DNA of 64,000 bases from Jiella pacifica (GCF_010500815.1 NZ_JAAAMG010000007.1:1-64000); one strand, 5' to 3'. Counted from the first letter of the stretch, positions 24,220 to 33,584 are shown. The notes: a model not told the origin generated them from the sequence alone. Numbers and translations are program-made.

Positions 24220-25230
24220 ATGAAGCTCATCTCGAAAATGCTCTCTGCGGCGACGATCGCCCTGTCGCTCGGCGGCACGGCCGTGGCGCAGGAGAGCGAG
24301 ACCATCAATTTCGGCATCATCTCCACCGAGAGCCAGCAGAATCTGCGTCCGAAGTGGGAGCCGTTCCTGAAGGACATGGAAGAGCAGACCGGCCTCACCG
24401 TGAAGCCGTTCTTCGCCTCCGACTATGCCGGCGTCATTGAAGGCATGCGCTTCGGTAAGGTCCAGCTCGCCTGGTACGGCAACAAGTCTGCGATGGAAGC
24501 GGTCGATCGCGCCGACGGCCAGATCTTCGCCCAGACCGTCGCCCTCGACGGCAGCCCCGGCTACTGGTCGCTGATCCTCGCCCCGGCGGATTCCAAGCTG
24601 ACCTCGCTCGACGACCTCCTGAAATGCGACAAGACGCTGAACTTCGGCCTCGGCGATCCGAACTCGACCTCGGGCTATCTCGTGCCGATGACCTTCGTCT
24701 TCGCCCAGAACGGCATCGACCCGAAGGAATGCTTCAAGACGGTGACCAACGCCAACCACGAGACCAACGCCATGGCGGTGGCCATGGGCCAGGTCGACGC
24801 GGCCTCGAACAACACCGAGAACCTCGCGCTGATCGAAAAGAACCAGCCGGAAGCCTTCAAGAAGATCAAGATCATCTGGAAATCGCCGCTGATCCCGTCC
24901 GATCCGCTGGTGATCTCCAAGAAGGTCGACGACGCCACCCGCGAGAAGATCGAGACCTTCGTCCTCAACTACGGCACCGACAAGTCGCAGGGTGATGCCG
25001 CCAAGGAGAAGGAGGTCCTCGCCGGCCTCGAATGGGCGCCGTTCAAGAAGTCCAGCGACGACCAGCTGCTGCCGATCCGCGTGATGGAAGTGTCGAAGAA
25101 GATCGGCCAGCTGCAGGCCGACGACAAGATGGACGCCGCCGCCAAGAAGGCCGAGATCGAAAAGCTTGAGGCCGAGAAGGCCGAGTACCAGAAGAAGATC
25201 GAGGCCAACGAGAAGAAGTCCGGCGCCTGA
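24220..25230 (+). CDS. phnD: Phosphonate-binding periplasmic protein PhnD
   Basis: A 336-residue binding protein with an N-terminal signal peptide (MLSAATIALSLGGTAVAQ, cleavage likely after AVAQ). It contains NFGIISTESQQNLRPKWEPF, FFASDYAGVIEGMRFGKVQL and the SGYLVPMTFVFAQ loop that lines the phosphonate pocket. After about residue 295 a Lys/Glu-rich helical tail follows (DKMDAAAKKAEIEKLEAEKA), which looks like a short coiled coil. It sits between phnC and phnE. Confidence 0.93.
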   Translation: MKLISKMLSAATIALSLGGTAVAQESETINFGIISTESQQNLRPKWEPFLKDMEEQTGLTVKPFFASDYAGVIEGMRFGKVQLAWYGNKSAMEAVDRADGQIFAQTVALDGSPGYWSLILAPADSKLTSLDDLLKCDKTLNFGLGDPNSTSGYLVPMTFVFAQNGIDPKECFKTVTNANHETNAMAVAMGQVDAASNNTENLALIEKNQPEAFKKIKIIWKSPLIPSDPLVISKKVDDATREKIETFVLNYGTDKSQGDAAKEKEVLAGLEWAPFKKSSDDQLLPIRVMEVSKKIGQLQADDKMDAAAKKAEIEKLEAEKAEYQKKIEANEKKSGA

Positions 25231-25348
25231 TCTGAACCCGAAGACGGTCGCTCGCCCCCATCTCCGGGCGGGCCGTACCTCGCGGCTGGCCGCCGAACCG
25301 GTGGCCGGCCGTTTTGATGCGATGCCTTCCTGCCGAGCGGAGCCCTCG

Positions 25349-26191
25349 ATGTCGACGACGAGCGAACCCCTTCCCGCCGCCTCACCATCCCGTGGGCAAC
25401 AGGCGATGCCAGGCATCAATGCCGGCCGCGACTGGTCGCGCTCGTTCTGGAACCTCGTCATCCTCGCCGGCGTGATCGCGGCCCTCGCCATCAGCTGGGG
25501 CCCGGCGGAGATGGGGCGCTGGACGTTCCTCTTCACCGATTCCGCCAACATGGCGGAATACGCCTCCGGCTTTCTCCATCCCGACTTCACCGACTGGCGC
25601 TACTATGTCCAGGAGATGATCGTCACGGTCGAGATCGCCGTCTGGGGCACCTTCCTGTCGCTGATCGTCTCGATCCCTTTCGGCATCCTGTGCGCCCACA
25701 ACATGGTGCCATGGTGGGTGCTCCACCCTTGCCGGCGACTGATGGACGTCTTCCGGGCGATTCACGAGGTGGTCTGGGCGGTGCTCTTCGTCGTCGCCGT
25801 CGGCCTCGGCCCCTTCGCCGGCGTCATGGCGCTGTTCATCCACAACACCGGCATCATGGCGAAGCTGTTTTCCGAGGCGGTGGAATCGATCGATCCGCGG
25901 CCGGTCGAGGGCATACGCTCCACCGGAGCGACACGCATTCAGGAGGTCGTCTTCGGGGTCATCCCCCAAGTGCTGCCGCTCTGGGTGTCCTACACCCTCT
26001 ACCGTCTCGAGACGAACGTGCGCACGGCGACGATTCTCGGCGTCATCGGCGCCGGCGGCATCGGCCAGGTGATGTTCGAATCGATCCGCGGCTTCTATTA
26101 TCCGCAGTCGTCGGCGATTCTCATCATCGTCGTCGTCACCGTCGTCCTCACCGACCTTCTCTCCCAGCAGCTTCGCAAGTTCGTCACCTGA
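25349..26191 (+). CDS. phnE: Phosphonate ABC importer permease PhnE
   Basis: A 280-residue inner-membrane permease. Predicted membrane segments lie near 33-50, 87-112, 133-160, 222-245 and 250-272. The EAA-type loop is EGIRSTGATRIQEVVFGVIP, and the C-terminal half has ATILGVIGAGGIGQVM, which is diagnostic of PhnE. ATG 25349 (MSTTSEPLP) was chosen from several in-frame codons because homologues start near the first membrane segment. Only one PhnE is present; some relatives have two. Confidence 0.92.
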   Translation: MSTTSEPLPAASPSRGQQAMPGINAGRDWSRSFWNLVILAGVIAALAISWGPAEMGRWTFLFTDSANMAEYASGFLHPDFTDWRYYVQEMIVTVEIAVWGTFLSLIVSIPFGILCAHNMVPWWVLHPCRRLMDVFRAIHEVVWAVLFVVAVGLGPFAGVMALFIHNTGIMAKLFSEAVESIDPRPVEGIRSTGATRIQEVVFGVIPQVLPLWVSYTLYRLETNVRTATILGVIGAGGIGQVMFESIRGFYYPQSSAILIIVVVTVVLTDLLSQQLRKFVT

Positions 26192-26251
26192 CGCGCCGCC
26201 AAGCTCCGCAGTGACGGGATCGCCCGTCCGCACTGCCCGAAAGAGCCTCCA

Positions 26252-27391
26252 ATGCCCGCCGAAACGATTCTCACGAACGCCCGCATCGTCCTTCTGGACG
26301 AAGTGATCAGCGGCCATCTGGTCATTCGCGACGGCAGGATCGCGGAGATCGGCGAAGGCGCGGCAAGCGGCGAGGACATGGAGGGCGACGTCCTCATCCC
26401 GGGTCTCGTCGAGCTCCATACCGACCATATCGAGACCCACTTCATGCCGCGGCCGAAGGTCTTCTGGGACATGTTCGCCGCGCTCCAGGCCCATGACGCG
26501 CAGATCGCCGCTTCCGGCATCACCACCGTCTTCGACGCGATCCGCGTCGGCACCGACGAGGATGCGACGCTGACCGTCGACACGATGGAGAAGCTCTCGA
26601 ACGTCATCGCCGAGGCCGCTTCGAACGACGACACCCGGGCCGAACACTTCATCCATCTCAGGTGCGAGGTCTCGGCGCCCGATGCGGTCGCAGGCTTCGA
26701 GCGGCTGTCGAAGAACCCGCGCGTGCGCCTCGCCTCGCTGATGGACCACGCGCCCGGCCAGCGCCAGTTCGTCAGCCTGGAGACCTACCGGATCTATTAC
26801 CAGAAGAAGAAGGCGCTTTCGGACGAGGCCTTCGAGAGCTTCACCCAGCGACGCATCGCCGAGTCCGAGCTGAACAGCGACCGCTCGCGCCGGGCGATCG
26901 CCGCCGGGGCGCGGGAGCGCGGTATCGCGCTCGCCTCCCACGACGACGCGACGGAGGCCCATGTCGCGGAGGCGCTCGAACTCGGCACGCAGATCGCCGA
27001 GTTCCCGACTACGATCGAGGCGGCCAGGGCGTCGCATGGCGCCGGCCTCGGCGTCCTGATGGGCGCGCCCAACATCGTGCGCGGCGGCTCCCATTCCGGC
27101 AACGTCGCCGCCCACGATCTTCTGGCCGCCGGCCAGCTCGACATCCTGTCCTCCGACTACATCCCCTTTTCGATGTTGCAGGCGGCGTTTCTCCTGGCGC
27201 GAGAGGGGACGCTCGACCTGCCGGCCGCCATTCGCCTCGTCACGGCCAATCCGGCGAGGGCGGCCGGCCTTGCCGATCGCGGCGAAATCGCCCTCGGCAA
27301 GCGCGCCGACCTCGTGCGCATCCGCGAGCCGCGGCCGAACCGCCCGCCGCTCGTCGCCAGCGTCCATCGGGCCGGCCGCCGTGTCGCCTGA
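26252..27391 (+). CDS. phnM: Alpha-D-ribose 1-methylphosphonate 5-triphosphate diphosphatase PhnM
   Basis: A 379-residue amidohydrolase-superfamily enzyme that removes pyrophosphate from the C-P lyase intermediate. Metal ligands are seen in VELHTDHIETH (HxD-type), the EVSAPDAV region, ASHDDATEAHV and SSDYIPFSM. The sequence LIPGLVELHTDHIETHFMPR is diagnostic. It follows phnE by 60 nt, and its 3' end overlaps phnN by 11 nt. Confidence 0.94.
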   Translation: MPAETILTNARIVLLDEVISGHLVIRDGRIAEIGEGAASGEDMEGDVLIPGLVELHTDHIETHFMPRPKVFWDMFAALQAHDAQIAASGITTVFDAIRVGTDEDATLTVDTMEKLSNVIAEAASNDDTRAEHFIHLRCEVSAPDAVAGFERLSKNPRVRLASLMDHAPGQRQFVSLETYRIYYQKKKALSDEAFESFTQRRIAESELNSDRSRRAIAAGARERGIALASHDDATEAHVAEALELGTQIAEFPTTIEAARASHGAGLGVLMGAPNIVRGGSHSGNVAAHDLLAAGQLDILSSDYIPFSMLQAAFLLAREGTLDLPAAIRLVTANPARAAGLADRGEIALGKRADLVRIREPRPNRPPLVASVHRAGRRVA

Positions 27392-27974
27392 AGAGCGAAG
27401 CGCCGACATTCGCGGCGCCTTCGTTGCCGTCGTGGGGCCGTCAGGCGCCGGCAAGGACACGCTCATCCGCCTCGCCGCCCGCCATTTCGCCGGCGACGAG
27501 CGCTTCCACTTCGCCCGGCGGTTCGTCACCCGCAAGGCCGATCCCGACGCCGAGGATCACGCCGAACTCGACGAGACGGAGTTCGAGCGCCGCCGCGAGG
27601 CGGAGGGCTTTGCCCTCGCCTGGCGCGCCCATGGCCTCGGCTACGGCCTCGATTGCAGCCTTCTCGCCAGGATCGCCGACGGCCAGACGGTGATCGCCAA
27701 CATCTCGCGGCGCCAGATCGCCGAGGCGGCGGCGGTCTTCCCGCGGCTCGCCGTCGCCCATGTGACGGTTCCCCGGCCGCTGCTGGTCGAACGCATCATC
27801 CGACGCGGCCGCGAAGACCGGGCAGGCGCTATCGCCCGCGTCGAGCGCGAAGCGCCGCTGGACCTGCCGTCAATGGTCTGGCGGGTGGCTGAGATCGACA
27901 ACTCCGGCCCGGTCGAACAGGGCGTGGCGCGGTTCATCGGCTTTCTGGAAAGCTGCGGGACGAGCAGCGCCTGA
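27381..27974 (+). CDS. phnN: Ribose 1,5-bisphosphokinase PhnN
   Basis: A 197-residue kinase of the guanylate-kinase-like fold. It makes phosphoribosyl pyrophosphate from ribose 1,5-bisphosphate, closing the C-P lyase pathway after the cyclic phosphodiesterase step. The P-loop is VGPSGAGKDT, and RFVTRKADPD and GQTVIANISRRQI are family-typical. The start is taken as GTG 27381, which overlaps the phnM stop; an ORF start further upstream is a shadow of phnM. No phnP is found after it, although PhnP acts between PhnJ and PhnN. Confidence 0.88.
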   Translation: MSPEERSADIRGAFVAVVGPSGAGKDTLIRLAARHFAGDERFHFARRFVTRKADPDAEDHAELDETEFERRREAEGFALAWRAHGLGYGLDCSLLARIADGQTVIANISRRQIAEAAAVFPRLAVAHVTVPRPLLVERIIRRGREDRAGAIARVEREAPLDLPSMVWRVAEIDNSGPVEQGVARFIGFLESCGTSSA

Positions 27975-27986
27975 TCGCGCATCTGT

Positions 27987-28007
27987 TTGGAATTCCTCCA
28001 ATTCCAA
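27987..28007. promoter_or_regulatory. Perfect 8-bp inverted repeat (candidate iron-responsive operator)
   Basis: TTGGAATT-CCTCC-AATTCCAA lies 132 nt before the imelysin start and 15 nt before a TTGACA -35-like hexamer. Its TTC/GAA arms resemble Irr (ICE) sites, but the spacing differs from the ICE consensus, so the regulator is open. Confidence 0.45.
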
Positions 28008-28022
28008 TCTTTGCTTGCGCGG

Positions 28023-28051
28023 TTGACAGATAAACTTGACCATCATAGCCA
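28023..28051 (+). promoter_or_regulatory. Candidate promoter of the imelysin operon
   Basis: TTGACA (28023-28028) is followed after 17 nt by TAGCCA (28046-28051), a weak -10. It lies about 90 nt before the imelysin start, downstream of the inverted repeat. Consensus matching only. Confidence 0.35.
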
Positions 28052-28138
28052 AGATTGGGCAAACGATCCGCACACGCCAAGCTCAACTTGCCGCACCGTT
28101 CACTGGGTGTTTCCACGCCCGGGAGGAGACCTGTCGTC

Positions 28139-29422
28139 ATGAATTCTTCCGCCCGCTCCGCAACCTTCACCCTCGTAGCCGCCGTCGCGGTGCTTTCGAG
28201 CGGGGTCGCGCTGGCCGAGGCGCCGGCCCCGAAGGCCGTGCTCGAAAACTACGCCGACATCGCGCTCGCCGGCTACGAGGACGCTCTTGCCAAGGCCAAG
28301 GAACTCGACGCGGCCACCGACGCCCTGATCGAGAAGCCGAGCGAAGCGAACTTGCAGGCCGCCCGGGACGCCTGGCGCGCCTCCCGCCCGGCCTATCAGC
28401 AGACCGAGGCCTTCCGCTTCGGCAACCCGATCGTCGACGATTGGGAAGGCCGGGTGAACGCCTGGCCGCTCGACGAGGGCCTGATCGACTATGTCGACGA
28501 CAGCTACGGCGCCGAGTCCGACCAGAACTCTCTCTACACCGCCAATGTGATCGCCAACCAGACGATCACCGTCAACGGCGAGAAGGTCGACGTCTCGACG
28601 ATCACGCCTGAGCTCTTGCAGGACAAGCTGCAGGAGGCCGGCGGCATCGAGGCGAACGTCGCCACCGGCTACCATGCCGTCGAATTCCTGCTCTGGGGCC
28701 AGGATCTCCACGGCACCGATGCCGGCGCCGGCGAGCGCCCCTACACCGACTATGCGACGGGCGAGGACTGCACCGGCGGCCATTGCGATCGCCGCGGCCA
28801 GTATCTCGATGCCGCAACCGACCTTCTCGTCTCCGACCTCGAAGAGATGGTCGGCAACTGGAAGGACGACGGCGCCGCTCGCAAGGCGCTGCTGGACGAT
28901 CCCACGAAGGGCCTTTCGGCGATCCTCACCGGCATGGGCTCGCTCTCCTATGGCGAACTCGCCGGCGAGCGGATGAAGCTCGGCCTCCTGCTGCACGATC
29001 CGGAGGAGGAGCACGACTGCTTCTCCGACAACACCCACGTGTCGCATCTGAACGACGTTCTCGGCATCCGCAACGTCTATACCGGCAAGTACGAGCGGGT
29101 GGACGGCAAGACGGTCGAAGGCCCGGCGATCGCAGATCTCGTCGCCGCCAAGGCGCCGGAGATCGACAAGGAGATCCGCGCCGATCTCGACGACAGCGTC
29201 GAGAAGTTCGAAGCGATCGCGAAAGCCGCCGAGAACGGCGAAGCCTACGACCAGCAGATCGGCGAAGGCAACGACGAGGGCAATGCCCGCGTCCAGGCCG
29301 GCATCGACGCGCTGATCACCCAGACGAGGGCGATCGAGCGGGCCGTCGCCGCCCTCGATCTCGGCGGCGTGACCATCGAGGGTTCGGATTCGCTGGACAA
29401 TACCCAGGCGGTCTTCCAGTAA
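28139..29422 (+). CDS. Imelysin-family (IrpA-like) periplasmic iron-uptake protein
   Basis: A 427-residue secreted protein with a signal peptide (about 1-26). Imelysin (M75) features are GYHAVEFLLWGQDLHGTDAG, the GxHxxE motif and the paired helical repeats (RDAWRASRPAYQQTEAFRFG). Two short Cys-containing stretches (EDCTGGHCDRRG, EEEHDCFSD) are typical of IrpA. The family is tied to iron uptake in cyanobacteria and Pseudomonas; no peptidase activity is proven. It is first in an operon with a di-heme oxidoreductase, a second imelysin and a DUF1513 protein. ATG 28139 was chosen for the signal peptide; the frame is open upstream. Confidence 0.87.
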   Translation: MNSSARSATFTLVAAVAVLSSGVALAEAPAPKAVLENYADIALAGYEDALAKAKELDAATDALIEKPSEANLQAARDAWRASRPAYQQTEAFRFGNPIVDDWEGRVNAWPLDEGLIDYVDDSYGAESDQNSLYTANVIANQTITVNGEKVDVSTITPELLQDKLQEAGGIEANVATGYHAVEFLLWGQDLHGTDAGAGERPYTDYATGEDCTGGHCDRRGQYLDAATDLLVSDLEEMVGNWKDDGAARKALLDDPTKGLSAILTGMGSLSYGELAGERMKLGLLLHDPEEEHDCFSDNTHVSHLNDVLGIRNVYTGKYERVDGKTVEGPAIADLVAAKAPEIDKEIRADLDDSVEKFEAIAKAAENGEAYDQQIGEGNDEGNARVQAGIDALITQTRAIERAVAALDLGGVTIEGSDSLDNTQAVFQ

Positions 29423-29466
29423 GGCGCGAGAGGGGCTGGCTCCAAACGGTCGGGTGACAGAATTGC

Positions 29467-29489
29467 AAAGGGCCGTCCGCGGCCCTTTT
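29467..29489 (+). terminator. Rho-independent terminator or attenuator after the imelysin gene
   Basis: AAAGGGCC pairs with GGCCCTTT around a 6-nt loop, followed by a short T run. It lies between the imelysin and di-heme genes, so it may lower expression of the downstream genes rather than end the operon. Confidence 0.6.
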
Positions 29490-29536
29490 CGCCATTTGCG
29501 GTCATGGCACCGCGACTACGGATGGGGACGCAAGAC

Positions 29537-31066
29537 ATGCGTTTCGCCACGAAAGTGACGCTTCTGGCCGGCATGGTCCTTCTGCCGGCTGCAATTCCGA
29601 TTTCCGCCAGCTACGGCATCGACCGGCCCCTCCGGCAGGATCTCTCCAAGAAAGATCTCACCCGCGTCCGCGCCGTCACCAAGCCGACGACGGATTTTTC
29701 CGAACCGGAGAAATTCGAGGCGATGCAGGCCGGCGGCGCGACCTCGACCAAGCTGGTCAACCGTGATTCCTTCAGCCATGTCTCGGCCAACCAGACCTTC
29801 GAGGGCGAGGACCGCTTCAAGCTCGGCAACGCCCTCTTCCGCAAGCTCTGGGTCTCCTCCCCCTCCTCCACCGAGGCCTCGGACGGGCTCGGGCCGCTGT
29901 TCAACTCCCGCTCCTGCCAGTCCTGCCACCTGAAGGACGGGCGCGGCCATCCGCCGGAGCATGGCGAGCCGGCGGTCTCGATGTTCCTGCGGCTGTCGGT
30001 GCCGCCGAAGACCGAAGAGGAACGCCAGAAGCTCGCCACCCACGAATCGACGCGCATTCCCGAGCCGGCCTATGGCGGCCAGTTGCAGAACTTCGCCGTG
30101 CCCGGCCTGAAGCCCGAGGGCAAGATGGCGATCGCCTATCGTGAGGAACCCGTCACCCTCGCCGACGGCACCGTGGTGAGCCTCCGCCACCCGACCTATT
30201 CGGTCGAGGATCTCGCCTACGGCCCGATGCAAGAGGACGTGATGCTGTCGCCGCGGGTCGCGCCGCCGATGATCGGCCTCGGCCTCGTCGAGCAGATCGA
30301 GCCGGCGGACATTCTCGCCCGAGCCGACCCCAACGACGCAGATGGCGACGGCATCTCCGGCAAGGCCTCGATGGCGCGCGATCCGGACACCGGCGAACTC
30401 GTCCTCGGCCGCTTCGGCTGGAAGGCGACGACCCCCTCGATCAAGGTGCAGAGCGCCGAAGCCTTTGCCGGTGACATCGGTATCTCGACGCCGCTCGTCA
30501 CCGACGCGTTCGGAGAGTGCTCGATCGCCCAGACCGTCTGCCGCGACGCACCCTCCGGCGTACAGGAGCGGCTCGGCGAGGTCGAGGCGCCGGATCCGAT
30601 CCTCGGCCTCGTCACCTTCTATTCGCAGAATCTCGCCGTGCCGGCCCGCCGCGACGTCGGCGACCGGCAAGTCCTGCGCGGCAAGAAGCTGTTCTACGAC
30701 GCCGGCTGCACCGCATGCCACACGCCGAAATTCGTCACCTCGAAGGACGCCCCGGACAAGGCCCAGCGCTTCCAGCTGATCTGGCCCTATTCGGATTTCC
30801 TTCTCCACGACATGGGCGAGGGCCTCGCCGACCACCGCCCCGTGGGAGACGCGTCGGGCAGCGAATGGCGCACCCAGCCGCTGTGGGGTATCGGCCTCAC
30901 CGAGACGGTGAACGGCCACACCCTGTTCCTGCATGACGGACGGGCGCGTAGTCTCGCGGAAGCCATCCTGTGGCATGGCGGCGAGGCCAAGGCGTCGCGC
31001 GACGCCTATGCCGCGATGGACTCCGCCGATCGCGCCGCGCTGCACCGTTTTCTGGAGTCCTTATGA
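29537..31066 (+). CDS. Di-heme oxidoreductase-family (DHOR) periplasmic cytochrome
   Basis: About 509 residues with a signal peptide and two heme-c sites: SCQSCHLKDG near residue 125 and CTACHTPKF near 395. A possible calcium loop (NDADGDGISG) and FGWKATTPSIKVQ are present. The family, once called thiol oxidoreductase, is often linked to imelysin genes and may oxidise or reduce iron during uptake. The chosen start is ATG 29537 (MRFATK), with GGGGA before it. The end overlaps the second imelysin gene by 4 nt (ATGA). Confidence 0.85.
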   Translation: MRFATKVTLLAGMVLLPAAIPISASYGIDRPLRQDLSKKDLTRVRAVTKPTTDFSEPEKFEAMQAGGATSTKLVNRDSFSHVSANQTFEGEDRFKLGNALFRKLWVSSPSSTEASDGLGPLFNSRSCQSCHLKDGRGHPPEHGEPAVSMFLRLSVPPKTEEERQKLATHESTRIPEPAYGGQLQNFAVPGLKPEGKMAIAYREEPVTLADGTVVSLRHPTYSVEDLAYGPMQEDVMLSPRVAPPMIGLGLVEQIEPADILARADPNDADGDGISGKASMARDPDTGELVLGRFGWKATTPSIKVQSAEAFAGDIGISTPLVTDAFGECSIAQTVCRDAPSGVQERLGEVEAPDPILGLVTFYSQNLAVPARRDVGDRQVLRGKKLFYDAGCTACHTPKFVTSKDAPDKAQRFQLIWPYSDFLLHDMGEGLADHRPVGDASGSEWRTQPLWGIGLTETVNGHTLFLHDGRARSLAEAILWHGGEAKASRDAYAAMDSADRAALHRFLESL

Positions 31067-32235
31067 GCTTCGCCCTGATCTCCCGCCCGGCCGAGACGCA
31101 TCCCCGACCGGCGCGTCGCCGGCTGCTCGCAGCCGCCTTCGCAGCCGTCTTCGCGCTGCCGCTTTCGCCCTTGTCTGCCCTCGCCCAGGAAGACGGCCCG
31201 CCCGAGATCACCAAGGCAACGCGGGAGCAGAAGCTCGACGTCGTCTGGAACACCATCGACGGTGCCATTCGCCCCGGCTACGCCGCCTTTGCCGACGCCG
31301 CCGACGAGGCGAATTCGGCAATGGGCGATCTCTGCACGCTGCCGGCCGGCGAAAATCTCGAAGGCGCGCGCGAAGCCTTCGCCGATCTCGTCCGCGCCTG
31401 GTCGCGGATCGAGTTCGTGCAGTTCGGGCCGGTGATGGAGGACAATCGCGGCGCACGCATCCTGTTCTTCCCTGATCGGCGCGGCATCGGCCTCCGGCAG
31501 GTCCAGGCGATCTTGGCCGACAAGGACGAGAGTGCCACGACGCAGGCCGGCCTTGCCGAAAAGTCCGTCGCCGTGCAGGGGCTCGGCGCCCTCGAATACG
31601 TGCTTCACGGAACCGGCGCCGACGCGCTGGCGACGAAGGACGGCGACTTCCGCTGCCGCTTCGGCAAGGCGATCACCGCCAATCTCACCAAGCTCGGCGA
31701 CGCGATCACCGCGGACTGGACCAAGGATGCCGGCGGCATCGCCGAGCGGATGACGAATCCGAAGGCCAGCGATCCCGCCTATCGCACCGCCGACGATTCG
31801 CTGAAGGAGATCGTCGGCGTCTTCATCAACGGTTTCGAGGCGATCCGCGATCTCAGACTCAATCCCGGGATGGGCGAAAGCGAGAAGGCTGCGAAGCCGA
31901 AGCTCTTCCTGTTCTACAGATCCGAACTCGCCCTCGCATCACTCCGGGCGAACTTCGCCGGGATGAAGGATCTCTTCACCGTGTCGAACGTCGGCTCGCT
32001 CTTGCCCGAGACGCACGCCTATCTGAAGGATTCGATCCTCTTCGAATTCGAGAATGCCGACATGGCGCTCGGCAAGCTCTCGCCGCCGCTGACAGAGGTG
32101 GTCGGCGATACGTCGAAGCGCCAGAATCTGACCTATCTCCTGATCGTCACCGACAGCCTCCAGAGCCAGTTCGCCGGCCAGCTCTCGCCGCTGCTCGGCC
32201 TGTCGGCCGGTTTCTCCGCGCTCGACGGCGACTGA
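31063..32235 (+). CDS. Second imelysin-family periplasmic protein
   Basis: A 390-residue secreted protein with a basic N-terminus and signal peptide (ARRRLLAAAFAAVFALPLSP, cleaved after ALAQ). Imelysin repeats with RIEFVQFGPVMEDNRGAR, VQGLGALEYVLHG and LREFA-like helices are visible. The GxHxxE motif of the first imelysin is replaced by GALEYVLHG, so metal binding may differ. The start overlaps the DHOR stop by 4 nt. The gene is followed 28 nt later by the DUF1513 gene. Confidence 0.85.
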   Translation: MSFALISRPAETHPRPARRRLLAAAFAAVFALPLSPLSALAQEDGPPEITKATREQKLDVVWNTIDGAIRPGYAAFADAADEANSAMGDLCTLPAGENLEGAREAFADLVRAWSRIEFVQFGPVMEDNRGARILFFPDRRGIGLRQVQAILADKDESATTQAGLAEKSVAVQGLGALEYVLHGTGADALATKDGDFRCRFGKAITANLTKLGDAITADWTKDAGGIAERMTNPKASDPAYRTADDSLKEIVGVFINGFEAIRDLRLNPGMGESEKAAKPKLFLFYRSELALASLRANFAGMKDLFTVSNVGSLLPETHAYLKDSILFEFENADMALGKLSPPLTEVVGDTSKRQNLTYLLIVTDSLQSQFAGQLSPLLGLSAGFSALDGD

Positions 32236-32263
32236 GCGAGAGCTCCAAGAAAGGAAGCGGACG

Positions 32264-33388
32264 ATGCGCCTCTTTCCCGGAACGAAGGTCGCGCGCGGCG
32301 CCTTCCTCGACCGTCGCAGCTTCCTGATCGGTGCGGGCGCGGCCTTCGCCGCCGGCCTGTCGCCGCGGGGGGCAGAGGCCTTCGATCGGGCCGATGCGCT
32401 CTTCGGCGCCTCGTGCCTTCGCCCCGACGGCAGCTTCGGCTGCGCCGTCTTCACCGACCGCGGCGAGATCGTCTCGGCGGTCGCCCTGCCCGATCGCGGC
32501 CACGACGTCGCCTTCGACAAAGTCTCCGGCCGTGCCGTCGTTTTCGCCCGGCGCCCGCGCACCTTCGCGATCGTCTTCGATCCGACCTCCGGCGAGACCA
32601 TCAAGACGCTGACCTCGCCCGAAGGCCGGCACTTCTTCGGCCACGGCTTCTTCTCGCCGGACGGGCGGCTGATGTATGCGACCGAGCACGACTACGACGC
32701 CGCCAGGGGTCTCGTCGCCGTCTACGACGTCGAGGCCGGCTATGCCCGCATCGGCGAGTTCGATGCCCACGGCATGGACACCCACGAAGCGCTGTTGATG
32801 CCGGACGGCGAGACCATCGTCATCGCCAATGGTGGCATCGAGACCCATCCGGACTATGGCAGGCAGATGCTCAACCTGCCTACCATGGAGCCCTCGATCG
32901 TCTTCCTCGATCGGAAAACCGGCGAGTTGATCGACAAGCAGCTGCTGCCGCAAGACCTCCACAAGCTGTCGCTGCATCACATCGCCATCGACGCGGGGAA
33001 CCGGGTCTGGTTCGGCGGCCAGTATCAGGGCGCGGCGTCCGACGCCCCGCCGCTCGTCGGCTTCGCCGAGGCCGGCAAGCCATTGGCGCTGACCGAACTC
33101 GCCCCGACCGACCTCGCCTCTCTGGCGAACTACATCGGCTCCGTCGCGGCCAGCCGCGACGGCGAGCGCATCGCCGTCTCCTCGCCCGTCGGCGGCACCG
33201 TGATGATCCTCGAGGCGAAGACCGGCAACGTCCTCGAGCGCATCGGCCTCACCGACGGCTGCGGCCTCGCCCCGGATGGCTCAGGCTTCCTCGCCACCTC
33301 CGGCACGGGCGCCGTCCTGCGCCTGGAAGAAGACGACGACACGGCGATGGCCGACCTCGAATGGGATAACCATATCCTGGCGCTCTGA
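32264..33388 (+). CDS. DUF1513 (beta-propeller-like) protein, Tat-exported
   Basis: A 374-residue protein with a twin-arginine signal (LDRRSFLIGAGAAFAAGLSP) and repeated beta-propeller-like blades: RHFFGHGFFSPDGRLMYATE, YDVEAGYARIGEFDAHGMD, TIVIANGGIETHPDYGRQML and SLHHIAIDAGNRVWFGGQ. The DUF1513 family has no assigned activity but recurs in imelysin/DHOR operons, so a role in periplasmic iron handling is inferred. Last gene of the operon. Confidence 0.85.
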   Translation: MRLFPGTKVARGAFLDRRSFLIGAGAAFAAGLSPRGAEAFDRADALFGASCLRPDGSFGCAVFTDRGEIVSAVALPDRGHDVAFDKVSGRAVVFARRPRTFAIVFDPTSGETIKTLTSPEGRHFFGHGFFSPDGRLMYATEHDYDAARGLVAVYDVEAGYARIGEFDAHGMDTHEALLMPDGETIVIANGGIETHPDYGRQMLNLPTMEPSIVFLDRKTGELIDKQLLPQDLHKLSLHHIAIDAGNRVWFGGQYQGAASDAPPLVGFAEAGKPLALTELAPTDLASLANYIGSVAASRDGERIAVSSPVGGTVMILEAKTGNVLERIGLTDGCGLAPDGSGFLATSGTGAVLRLEEDDDTAMADLEWDNHILAL

Positions 33389-33584
33389 CGAGCGGCCGGC
33401 ATGGTCCGGCTTCCCGCCGGCCGGCAGGCTGCCGGAAGGGTGCCATCGCATCGCGATGAGAACGCCCTGACCGCACGTCCCAATTCGTTACCAGGCCGTT
33501 AACCACTGTCCCATTCTGGGGCGGAGCACTCCCATTCGTGCCATTCTGGCCCGCAATAGCCTGGCACGAAACCTGCTACTCCTC

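Noticed and set aside
23230-25590. A 786-codon minus-strand frame across phnC and phnD
   Set aside because: Shadow of two clear genes; the peptide is repetitive in Asp, Arg and Gly with no domain.
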